64,000 nt of DNA, taken from assembly GCA_035079385.1 (NCBI GenBank), contig JAVHKY010000035.1:1302001-1366000 (forward strand), written 5' to 3'. Positions 30,324 through 41,260 of the stretch are shown one piece after another; the stretch's first letter is position 1, and the number at the start of each line of letters is the position of its first letter. The notes beneath the pieces were generated by a model. It was not told where the DNA came from and did no database searches. It saw only the letters and a list, made by a program, of their open reading frames with translations. Origin of the DNA: Aspidiotus rigidus (lineage: Eukaryota > Arthropoda > Insecta > Hemiptera > Diaspididae). Made by a program: the position numbers and the translations under genes.

Positions 30324-33300
30324 TCACTCTTCAAGGAATTCTCTCTCTAGAGCGGCTCCCATTACATTCCACTCTCCATCACTTTCTTGTTCTTCTTCAG
30401 TTCCTTCTTCGCTATCATATTCAATGTCTAGATCACTTGGCAGACCTTCACCCCGACGGAATTTATCGTTGATCGTTTCATCGTCATCGTCAGAGTCATC
30501 TTCGTCGTCGTCATCGTCATCAATCTCATTTTCTATCTCCGGAATTGATGAACTCAAACCATCCCCATCTTCTAATTTTTTTCTTTTCCTCCTCGTTCTT
30601 TTTCTTGATTTTGAATCGTCGTCACCTGAATTACATTAGAAAAGAAAATACTATTATTTCAAGATTAATTTGTAAGTACATTTTCATTACTACAATCATC
30701 ATTACTTTCTCGAAAATTGGAAGAACTGGAACTTGACTCATCACTTTCCATCTTTCTTTTCGTTCCGAAAAGCAAACTATTTTCATCTGACTCAAGCGTG
30801 TCTTGGGTTTCCTTATCAGTTTCGTTCTCGTCGTCTGACTCCTTAAATATATCCTCGACTTCACCTTCCATAGATTCTAAATCTTCTGACGAAAACGACA
30901 TCAAGGGATTTATGGATAATATAAATCCACTATCTTGGGAAGGTTGGGTCGTTTTGCAGACCTGAGGAACGAATGGTTGAGGAGAAGATTCAATATGATC
31001 GGGACTACGACAGTGCGCCGGTGGATTTCTTGATTCGGTGTTCAAATTAGTATCTCTTAACGGAAACAGTCTTTCGTCGACCTTTTCCCAACGTTCTGCA
31101 CAAGTCCACAGCCATTCCGGAGTTACTAATTTCAAATTTTTACGCCTACTTGCTGTATGAACTTTCGCTGTGCCCGCTCTTAAAGCCACCAAATGTGTGG
31201 TGTCTGGTTCAATATTTTGTGTAACGGTCGCACCTAAAGAACGTGCGATTTTATACGCTGGACTCTTTTCTAGTTTCATGCGACTAGGAACAATACCACT
31301 GAAGACGATTTTGACATCCCGTAAAACGGTCGCCCGAGTTTCCGGTATCACCTCTTTCAGGTTTGGAATCTCACCGGTCTTCTCATAACGTCTGAAGAAC
31401 TCGGCATGGATAATTTTCAAAATTTCTTCCAGATATAGAAGGTAGTCGTCCGACTCTTCTATAGCGATGAAACCGTCCTTATCGGGTTCTGGTGATATCT
31501 TCGAAGCGGTATCTTTCAATTTAGACTCAGTCGTAGTTGTCAAGCTTTCGATTTTTAAATCTTCAATATTTTCAACTGGATTATCATCAGAAATCTTCTC
31601 ATCATCTATAGTCAACGAAACGAATATTCAATGGAGTTTTTGAGAAATAAAACTGAAAGTGAAAATATTGAATAGCTTTACCTGTGAGTACGTCTTCTTT
31701 ATTTGTACCTGATTCCTCAGTAGGTTTATTTGAACTAAGTTCGGATTCAGGCAGGGTAGAGCCTTCTAAACTAGGTTCCTTATTCGCTCCGTTCTCATCT
31801 AGAATAAGGGGAACAGAGAACGAAAAGTTGATTAAAATCACAGAATGAGACTAAAAAAAAAATAGCTACAAGTGCTCAATGTAATAATGGAGATATGGTC
31901 AAATTATAATGGACAAACAAAATTTGAAGCCATACGGTTCATGAGAAAAGAAATCATAGGCGAAAAATCTATTGAAATAATCGACCTTTATCAATTATAA
32001 ATTTTTAGCGAAATATGAACACGAAATATTTCTCCGACTTACTCTGCTCAATTTTGACTTGATCCGATTTTTCCTCAGAAGTTTCAATAATTTCATCTTT
32101 TACTTCTTGACCTAATACCTTTTCATCATTTTCTTCAAGAGATGAATTTGTTTTCTCTTTAATTTCTTCAATTGGATTTATGGAGGAGACCACCTCTTTT
32201 TCGCAGATGGAAGGACTTTCACTCTCTTTTTCAACAGCGTCATCACTCTCTTCAAGAGATAGATTTGTATGGTAATCTATGGAAGAGGCCATCTCTTTTT
32301 CGGATGTTGAGGGACTTTCACTCTCATTTTCAACAGCGGAAGGGGTATATTTGTTTTCTTTTTCCACAACTACTTCTGAGGAATCGTTATCTTCTCTAGT
32401 CGGAGTTTCTAAAATAATTAATAAATACATTTTAACATAGTTTCTCAATTTGTGATACGTCAAACATTCACTTAAAAATTTACCGGAAGTATTCGAAGGA
32501 TTTTTCTCCAATTGAGTGAAATCAAATCCTTCTTTACTATCATCGTTTTCGCATTTAGTCAAGCCTGGCGGCGCGTGTATGTCGCCAGTATGTTGGAAAA
32601 AGTGATACGGTTTGACGTGTATCAGATTTGAAGCGTACTCCCACACGTCTTCGCGGTCATCAATAATGCAAACCATATTTTCACCACAGGGAAATAACGC
32701 TCTGCGACGAATAAACTAAACGATAAAATCATACAGCAAAAAGACTTGGGGAAAAAAAATGAGCTATTTTACTTCAAATTTGCTTTCTTAGAATTTGCGT
32801 CAAAGCATTCATCTCGTGATAGTATTCGATGCGAGAAAATTTTTCCATCGGCATCCAAAAAATGTGCTATAGTATGAGCGTATCTTCGAGAGCCGAAAGT
32901 GCAGATATGTAATTCGTATTTCTCGCTTATACCTTGAAGAAAGTTATGAGTGCCAGGTCGTAATCGAGTATGATACCACGGAGATCGCGAACCATAGAGT
33001 TGAAAATGATAGATATCCTGAAAAAGAAAAGGAGATCAGTAGCGAGTTAGTTAGTTATTAGGTCGTCTTTCCATGAGGTTTTATACCTTTATATTGTTAG
33101 GGATATTGTCATTCGTTGTGTGTATTAAAGTTTGATCTAAATCCACAAGCAAAACTAATTTCTTCTGAGCAAGTAAACGATCCATATCTGCTTTTCCAAG
33201 TATTTGTGCAAGCTAGACTCAAATATAATTGGTAAGTGAAGTACCCTCAACAAACGCTGAGCTGAACATATCTTCGCAAGATCATGACTTACTTCGGCGT

Positions 33301-33778
33301 TCACTTTCAATTCTGGTACCATGTGTATCATAGATACAGATGCTTGAGAAGTGGCAATACCTTCTTTTTCCTTTTCTTTTTGTAAATCTGCACCGCATTC
33401 AGCGCATAAATCTCTTATAACAGTAGGATGATTACATTCCTTTTCCAGTTCTACGATTGGCGATCTGAATTACGTAATAGGAAAGAATATTAGCGACGAT
33501 GAAACTTGCTCATGAGAAGCCCTCTTTTGCAATCACCAGCCAACCAACCCGGGAGGTACAATTTCGCCTTCTTTGACTAATATCTTCCGAACAATACCAG
33601 CTTCAGCGCTTTTCAATATCTTTTTTTGATTCTGCTTTCCATCCACGCCACCATCCGCATCAAAATTGGGCTCGTAAACTAATAAAATACGCCCATCGTA
33701 TATCATGGTGCCGACTTTTACTCTGAGTTTGACCACTTTGATTTTCTCATCAACGGTTATAACCCTTTTCGCGTCCAT
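30324..33778 (-). CDS. CTDP1: RNA polymerase II CTD phosphatase FCP1 (CTDP1), multi-exon
   Basis: Mg-dependent phosphatase that removes phosphate from the Pol II C-terminal repeat to recycle the enzyme; nuclear. Exon 1 (33778 to about 33533) starts MDAKRVITVDEKIKV and encodes the biotinyl/lipoyl-like N-terminal domain. The catalytic DLDQTLIHTT signature (DxDxT) lies at about 33120-33145, followed by YELHICTFGSRRYAHTIA and FSHRILSRDECFD. The next conserved block is VCIIDDREDVWEYASNLI at about 32620-32675. A low-complexity Glu/Ser linker (about 31600-32500) follows, then a BRCT domain (about 31070-31330, VKIVFSGIVPSRMKLE through TPEWLWTCAERW). The acidic C-terminus has EDLESMEGEVEDIF and ends near EREFLEE, resembling the TFIIF-binding tail of human FCP1. 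The stop is at 30324-30326. Linker exons carry internal repeats. The gene converges on MRPS17. Confidence 0.94.
32172..32399 (-). repeat. CTDP1: degenerate internal duplication in the FCP1 linker
   Basis: Two related copies of a roughly 100-bp coding block encode ESESPSTSEKE...SSI and ESESPSICEKE...SSI with similar DNA (for example GGACTTTCACTCTC in both on the plus strand). This looks like in-frame duplication within a disordered acidic linker; no effect on the catalytic or BRCT domains. Confidence 0.6.
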
Positions 33779-35720
33779 TATTGCTTAAAAAAAAATCGAT
33801 CAAAGTATCTCTGTAGAAAAATGAATATAAAATTAGTGAAAACTGAAAATAATCTTCAGAACAACGGCGTAATAAAGACTAGTCTAACTACCTACGGAAT
33901 GATTGATTTAAAATTTATCGGATATAATCACAGACTATATTACATCTATAATAACTGTACATTCTATCGAAAAGTAACGGAAAGCGAGTTTGGATATTTC
34001 ATTATTTGAAATCTAATTTTATTAGTCTCCATAATAAAGTCCTAGAGAATTACTCAATTTTAAACTTCAAAGCACCGAAGTCCGAAATCAAATTTGATAA
34101 TCGGAATTAGAGGAAACTGTTATTTTTTTTTTGTTTAAAATTGCACTTTGTTATGATTTTGTTATCGCTGTTCAAAAATTGACGAAGTGCACGACCTTGT
34201 GCTGATAAATTTAGAGAAAGTATTTTTTCAAGTATCGAATACGAATTGCAAAACAACCTTTTCTCCAGAACGAAAAATGATGGATTCTTGAATTAGTTTT
34301 TTGAATGGTTCTAGAAGCGCTATAGTTCTGAATATTACATGAGTGTTGATTATTACAGATTTCCTCATGAGTCACTGCCCTCACCATAGTTTAGATTAAG
34401 GTTGCTTTACAAACGATTAAATTTCACTTGGTTTAGTAAATGATATACTTCCGAAACAAGGGTTGATTATGTGGAATGAGAACAGTTATTATTTTTTTAA
34501 ATTTTATTTAGTCTTCAGTAAATTTACAGTAATTATTTGTAACAATATTGTTATTTACATTTTACACATACTTATTACCCTTGCGGGTGAAAGCCGATCT
34601 CAACCCTGCCCATTCTGGTCTGCATTGCGCAATTTGATGGAACATTTTGTGGGTTAGTAAGGTCTCAATCTTGTTTGCTCATCTTATTTTTTGTCTACCC
34701 TTATTTATTTTTTTCTATCTTAAGAACCAAAAGTTGTTTTTCTGCCTAGTTCTTACCCTCCTTTCTAGTCAAATGTCCCGCCCAATCCCAGTTCTTTTGT
34801 AAAGATTCTTCTACTATGTTTTTGTTGTATTTCAGTATATTTTTAATTTTTTGTTCTGATTCTCGCGTTTTGCTCTATTTGTAGCAGACCCTTTTCCCTC
34901 TTGTTCTGTATTGTTTGGAGTTTATTTTTATGATTTTCTTTTAATGCCCAGGTTAGTCTAAGTACCTAGCTCATTGCAGGAGTGACTCACGTGTTAGATA
35001 CTTTCGGCTTTATTTTGAATGGTAGGTTTGTTTCAAAAAATCTTTTTAGTGCCCAATATTTGTTCCAGCCCAGGTATTTTTATTCTTCTTTTTATTTCTT
35101 TTTCATGTCTATTTTTAGCACTTATTGTTTGACCTAGGTACATATGACGTCTTCCATTATTTTTATTGTCTTGTTCTTGTATTACACAACTACACAAGAA
35201 AAATTTTTATTGTCCTATTAATTATAAAATTGAGAAACATGAAAAAAAAGATCTTTTACACGTTTGACATTTGTGACAGGAATGAAAAGTAAAAGAGAGA
35301 AAAAAATTGTTCGAGAAAAGAAGATTCAACTTGAAAAAAACAACAAAATATTATAAAAGTTGATAGTTGGTCTTGCAGTATGAAGTTATTTCATCAATAA
35401 TACTGCAATATTAAGCTATACGACACCCTTTGCAATAACACTAATGCTTCATTATTATATTTACTGTGCACTAACCTAAAATTGAAAGTGCAGCAAACCC
35501 ATCAAATTTTGTAGAGTTGAGAACAATAAATCCAATAATCTTGATCTTTCCAAACTTGGACATTAATTTCCCAAAATTCAAATCCTCGGAAAAAATCAGT
35601 TCAAAATTATGGGGTAGGGGTAGGTACCTAACTGAAATGGCAACTTTTTTCACTGAATAAGGAAATTCCAAGGCGATTTCAGTAATACTATAAAACTATT
35701 ATGGTGTATGAGGGATTTGA
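33779..35720. other. intergenic, AT/pyrimidine-rich, no gene seen
   Basis: FCP1 promoter at the left edge by position. From about 34580 to 35200 the sequence is strongly T-rich with phrases such as CTGCCCATTCTGG that look like decayed repeat, but I could not assign a family. No ORF longer than about 75 codons has recognisable content. Confidence 0.4.
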
Positions 35721-35729
35721 AAAAAATTT

Positions 35730-36354
35730 CGAGTGTCAAAGGAGTTGGAAAAATATATGACAGAAGGAAGACTCAGAAAAATTTTGACTCATCATCTCAC
35801 CAATCAAGCAGCAAATGAAGCTGCCTTCATATTGCCAACCCCCAACCTTGCCCATCCTGTACAAGATATTCTACCAACCATTCTACATGCTATCAATATG
35901 AAATGGCACCAACAATGGTCGTCAATCCCCTTAACTAATACCTTACGCACCATCAATTAACACCACCCTACACCAGCTTACTTTTCACCTCTGTCTTGTA
36001 ACCTCAACACAACTCTCCTCCCCTTTGCACCGGTCATACGCAACTCACTCACTCTTACCTTTTTGAACACAAACCGAAACCAATTTGGTTACAATACTCC
36101 ATCCCCCTTACTATTTCACTCATTCTAATATCATGCCCACTTTACAAACATAACCGCTCCAAACATAACATTCCACCCTCAATCAAACCCCTGTTACTCA
36201 ATGAACTCGTTGTTTACCAATCTCTCCTCCCATTCCTATACTCTACCAACCTACTGCAACAAATTTAACCTAATTCCAAACACTGCGTTCCTAGCCTATG
36301 CAGCTGTACATGGCGTGGTAATAGATCTTAATCAAATAAAATAAAATAAAAAAG
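35730..36354 (+). mobile_element. 5'-truncated, decayed non-LTR (LINE) retrotransposon 3' end
   Basis: Conceptual reading, with several frame shifts, gives a pattern like the end of a LINE RNase H domain (KWHQQWSSIP...LRTI). It is followed by the zinc-knuckle-type tail common in insect Jockey/I-like elements (LTHSYLFEHKPKP, ISCPLYKHNR, LLQQI). The copy ends in an (AAATA)n-type tail at about 36334-36354, typical of LINE 3' ends. No intact ORF remains. Confidence 0.55.
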
Positions 36355-36442
36355 GATTTTTAAAAATACTATATTATGTCAAAAGTAAAGTGATATTTAA
36401 ACAAAATTGATAATTGGAAAGCTGGAGCTGTAAGTATTTATA

Positions 36443-36584
36443 AAGCCCGCTACACACTATTCGCCAAACAATTTTTTTCGCGAAAAAATCGTTTGATTTT
36501 CGCTCGGGTGAGCGGTTTTTCGACGAATCATCAAACAATTTTTTTGCGAAACACATTTTTCGGCGAATAGTGTATAGCGGGCTT
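36443..36584. mobile_element. palindromic MITE-like element
   Basis: Terminal inverted repeats AAGCCCGCTACACACTATTC (from 36443) and GAATAGTGTATAGCGGGCTT (to 36584) with one mismatch. Inside, a second inverted pair (CAAACAATTTTTTTCGCG and related) makes the whole 142 bp a near-perfect foldback. Non-coding. It probably belongs to a high-copy family. Confidence 0.75.
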
Positions 36585-37160
36585 AATAGGTAATGCCAAT
36601 TTTGTACATATTTATGACATGACTGTTCCATATTTCTATCCAATTTTAGATCTCAACAACCCTCATGCACGATCCACGCATATTTCCTAGATTTGTGTTA
36701 GCCTTTATTACGGCGTCTGCCACCTTTTGAGATTAAATTATTTTGGTAAAATTTTAAACCTGGTTGCGATATACGTACTAGATGAGTGAGTCAAGAAATA
36801 AGTTTCTAATCTGCTGATGATTTCATTTTTTTTTTCTCTCTATCGATTTCGAGCAAATAAAAATTAAAATGCATTCATAAAAAATCGAAACAAAACAGAA
36901 ACATTTTTGCATTCACACACATCCTCGCCCGGTCGCCCCTCGCTACATTATTTTTTACAGACCACCCACATTACCACTTCTTGCTACTGTTATCACTTAT
37001 CAGTATCACTTGTAAATAAACAGTCAATTTTGTTCTATTGATAACTGTTTTTCTCTCTTGAAGGTTAAATGTAAAGAATGAAATGTACAATTTGTGTAAA
37101 ATCGAGCGGTGAGAAATAATTGAGTGCGAGCACTTCGAGCACCGTTTATCAGATGATAGT
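36585..37160. other. SMYD4 upstream region
   Basis: AT-rich 576 bp; promoter and 5' UTR of SMYD4 by position. No core-promoter motif is clear. Confidence 0.4.
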
Positions 37161-39933
37161 ATGCCATCCTGGGATTCAACGATTACCGAATATTGTGAAC
37201 TGCTGAAGCAGCGACTAGACACCAACAATTTGTCGCAGGTTTTTCTGAAGTTGCCTAGCGATGAGAAAGTAACTTTCGTCTACGACTTATTAAAATGTGA
37301 TGATATTCTACCTACCCTTGTAAGTAGAAATGCTAAATGTGCTCGGAAAGCGACTGAATTCCGAAACCTTGGTAATCAACTCTTCGGACGAAAAAAGGAT
37401 GTCGAAGCTTTAAAGTATTACACCGAAAGTGTTACCTTAGCCCCATCAAAAAGCGAAACTCTAGCATTAGCGTATGCAAATAGATCTGCGGTCTTACTGC
37501 GACTAGGTTTCCACCGATCATCTCTTCTAGATATCAACCGAGCATTGGATAATAATTACCCAGAATCCTTGAAACATAAGCTGCAAAATCGAATGAAAGA
37601 ATGTGCCGACTGTTTAAAATTTAAAAATAACTTGAAGTCGATATGCTCGGTAAACCTTATTCTATTTATTAACTCGGCGTATTCATATTTAAATGGATCT
37701 AAAATTTATGGTACATTTGTTGCAGACTATAACATCGAAACTTTCATTGTTGTCTAATGAGAACGATTTTTCAAATTCCGAAAATGAGTTGAAAGAATGT
37801 AAAAAAAGATTTGAAATACCTCGCGTTACCTTTTCCAATACTGCTGTTCCGGGTGCCTCAGAAAAAATCGAAATCAATTGGTCTCCAGAGATGGGACGAT
37901 ATCTTACAACCGTTGAGGATATAAAACCTGGTGCGTAGTTTCCTCATCTCTAACAGAGTTTTGAAGGCCTAACTTCCCTGAGTTACTCATGCTTACTACC
38001 CAATATAATTTTCTCCTCGATCATCTCTGCTGATCGTAATAATCTCTAGAAATTTTGTACTGACGAATTTTTATATTTAAAAAAAATATTACTTTTCTTA
38101 CAGGAGATATTTTGGCTGTCGAAAGAGCGTATGCGTCAATTTTATTGCGTGAATATTATCATACACATTGCTCGAATTGTTATCAAAGGACTGAAGCACC
38201 TATACCTTGCGATGATTGTTCATCGGTAAATTGATATATCTCAGTCAACTTATTTATTTCATCATTGATCCATGGATTAATGAGTTTTTTCTTTGTTCTC
38301 AAAGGTAGTCTTTTGTAGTAACAAATGTTACGAGCAAGCTCTGGCTAATTTTCATCAAATCGAATGTGAAATACTGTCGTTTTTAATTGCCTTAAAACTG
38401 GATAAAATGTTACTACTCACCGTAAGAATATTAATAGTCGCTACGAAACAAGGCGAAAATCTGATGCACTTGTACAATCATCCAATTTTCAAACATCCGA
38501 TGTCAGCCGTCCGATCGAATATAACCGATTGTTACGAATCATCTAATTATCTTTCAGTGCATAATCTCGAAGACAATTTTTCAAAAAGATCGGTTGCAAA
38601 TTTATTTAGACGATCAACCGACGCTGCAGTCCTTTTGCACATTTTGAAGCACTCGTCTTTCTTTACCAAAGCTGATGAAGAAATTGGCGATGTAAGTTTT
38701 GCGACAACAATTTTCAGCTACAAGGTGTAACAAACTCGATTTTCGATTTTTGTCGTCCTCAGTTACAGGTGATGCCGCATGAATTGACCGCGGTCGAATC
38801 GTTCAGTGGTACTCTGCTGTTGAAGTACCTCTTAGCGGTGGCCAGCAACGCGCATGAAATTTCCGAATTAATCGAGATTGATAGTGGACCTGAAGCGGGA
38901 ATCGTTACCGAAAGTCTGGAAATCGGTGCTGCCCTGTATCCTCTTCTGAGTTTGACTAATCATTCGTGTGATCCGAATGTAGTTCGACACAGTTACGGAG
39001 ACGCTGTTGTCTTGCGTTCCATTCAATCAATTGCCAAAGGCGAACAAGTGCGTGAACTCTCATGCTCACATTTTGAGTAAGCGACGAGGAAATATTGTGT
39101 GAAAAATTATTATGAATTTTTGATTTCAGTTATTCGATAACTATGGTTACCATTTTGCTATTCATAAGCGAGATGAACGTCAATCTCATTTGAAAACGCA
39201 ATATTTTTTTGACTGTAAGTGTGATCCTTGTGAATTCGATTGGCCGACTCATCGAGAACTATCTTCTGAAGAATTTGAATTTTTATCTGATCGGTGAGTC
39301 TTCCAGAATATAATGGAAAAAAAGTTATTTGGTGGTACACAAAAGAGGATGAATGAGGACGGAGGTTCATGAAAAAAATCAGCTATATTTCGATTCAATT
39401 TAGAAAAATAGGCCTATCGATTGCTTCCAAAATTTTCCTTGCTCACAACCAACCCCAGATTAGAATTGAGGCTGCCTACAAGCATTCGGACTCGTAGCTC
39501 TTTTTAGAATCTATCGACTTCTAACTTCCATCCCTTCAAAAAAATTTGATTCTTCACCACTAAAGCTCTCCTTACATGGTACTACTTTTTATTTATGTAG
39601 GTAAACCTAGGGCTTTTAAAACACAGAACTGTAAGCTGCTCATGTTTTAAAAAACTTACTTGAGTTTTACGATGTTTATAATGATCTCAATTCCGTTTTT
39701 GCAGAGTAAACAAGACTGAAATAGAACGCTGTACCAAAATATACCACGACTCGCTATCTCGACCGTTAAACGTTGCAACAGACGAGCAGTTGAATAACTT
39801 GCTCTATTTTATATCTTTATTACACGAGAGTATAAAAAGACCTTGTAAAATTTATAGTTCATGTCAAGAAGTTGTCAAACAAATCATGGCTTATCGAGCT
39901 AATCATTACACTTTGGAAGACATTATTATTTAG
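37161..39933 (+). CDS. SMYD4: SET and MYND domain protein, SMYD4-like, multi-exon
   Basis: Candidate lysine methyltransferase of the SMYD family; SMYD4 is the member with TPRs before the SET core. The start is MPSWDSTITEYCELL. TPR segment at about 37355-37600 (FRNLGNQLFGRKKDVEALKY, LALAYANRSAVLLRLGF). The split SET domain starts at about 37880-38150 (GRYLTTVEDIKPGDILAVER). The MYND zinc finger runs from 38150 across an intron to 38370 with Cys/His ligands (CSNCYQR...CDDC...FCSNKCYEQ...HQIEC). The SET core at about 38930-39110 has LTNHSCDPNVVRH and the DNYG motif after an intron. The post-SET Cys cluster CKCDPC is at about 39213. The last exon (about 39705-39933) ends YTLEDIII. AATAAA begins one base after the stop TAG. 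Confidence 0.86.
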
Positions 39934-39934
39934 G

Positions 39935-39940
39935 AATAAA
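39935..39940 (+). terminator. poly(A) signal abutting the SMYD4 stop codon
   Basis: AATAAA begins one base after the TAG stop, with a second AATAAA-like run at 39942-39949. This implies an extremely short 3' UTR unless a later signal is used. Confidence 0.55.
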
Positions 39941-40490
39941 ATAATAAAAAAATCTTACGCGTTACGTTTCATTTTACAATAGTTACTTTCTACGCTGGTT
40001 TTATTAAGCTGAGGATTGATAGTCCTAAAATAGAAAGTATTTGAGAAAAATCTAATTTTGGGTTGCAATTTCTGCGTCGAGTTTTTATTATATAAAAAGC
40101 ATAGAAGTGGGAGCAGGTTCTAAGAAGGGCGGATTGGAGCTGAAGTTAAGCTGGGAGGTGGGGGTGACACAGGAAACAGAATGGTTTCCAATGACTCTAG
40201 ACCCGGTAAACATTGTTCCCACTTGAAGCCCTCGAATTCAAAGGGATTGAGGGATTTAAAAGGGGAAACAGGGTTTCAAATGGGAATTAAATGGGTAGTT
40301 TTTACCAAATGAAGCCCGGAAATCTGAGGGGCTTCAGGTTTACCCCCATTGAAGCCCTTTCAGCCTGGGAATCCAAAGGGCTCCAACTGGGAAAAAACGG
40401 GGACAAGGGGATCAATAAGGGTTCAAATGGGGGATCAGAGGGGTTTGGCTGTCAGCCCAAAGTCAGCCAATCATCGAAAAATTGGATATC

Positions 40491-40574
40491 GGCTTTGGAA
40501 CGATTTAAACCGGCTCTGGAACGGTATAAAGCGACTCCGGAACGTTATCAAGCGACTCCGGAACGATAAATAAA
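40491..40574. repeat. 21-bp minisatellite, four units
   Basis: Four successive 21-bp units of the form GRCTCYGGAACGRTATMAAGC (first unit GGCTTTGGAACGATTTAAACC, last partly diverged). One reading frame stays open through it (ERYKATPERYQATPER), but there is no other sign of a gene. Confidence 0.7.
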
Positions 40575-41116
40575 TAAGCTATTAGCCAATGGTAAGTCAG
40601 CCAATGAAATCGAGAACCTTTGGCTTTCAGCTCCAGCTAGTTTTTCCCATTTTTCCCAAGGCTTCAGAGGGAAAACAAATTGTTTATCGGGGAAAAGGAG
40701 ACGTAAGCACGTTTGACTCTCTTAGTGTTTCTTGACGTCAATTAGAAAGGTAAGACTCACCATTTTCAGCTCCAGATCACGTAACTGACCCCCAAAAGTT
40801 GGAATCTGACGCAGGTTCTAGAAGCTGAAGTACGGAAACGGAAAGAATTAGCGTAACGGCTCCCAGAAAAAAGAGTCGGGAGCTGGGCCTTGAAGCCAAC
40901 GCTGATTTTTGGCTAGCAACTGCGAAGAAATTGAAGCGGAGCAACTCTGATGGCCGTTTCGGAAACCGACTCCTCACTTCTAGGGAAAAATTCTACTTAT
41001 ACTTTTGGGAGAAATGAGCTTTGTGTTCATTATATAGATCGATTTTTGTAGATTAAAATCCATACATGAACAACTAGTACAATGACAAACATCGCTATTA
41101 ATGATAGAAGCATCAA

Positions 41117-41260
41117 AATTGAAGGGCACAGTGGAAGAAGGGTGAATGTCCAAAAGAAACGACCTGGACAATCACATTTTTTCTGTCAGTGAGAAGAAAA
41201 CTATTTCTCCAGAACGTTTCGTTTGGACATTCACACCTTTTCCCCGTGAACCTTTCAATT
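41117..41260. mobile_element. hairpin / MITE remnant
   Basis: Imperfect inverted repeat of about 50 bp per arm: TGAATGTCCAAAAGAAACG at 41143-41161 and CGTTTCGTTTGGACATTCA at 41214-41232. Weaker matching extends outward to AATTGAAGGG / CCTTTCAATT. A loop of about 50 bp separates the arms. Non-coding. Confidence 0.55.

Noticed and set aside
30424..30639. Ser-rich plus-strand ORF
   Set aside because: It is the antisense of the Asp/Glu-rich FCP1 C-terminus (GAT/GAC read backwards gives Ser codons).
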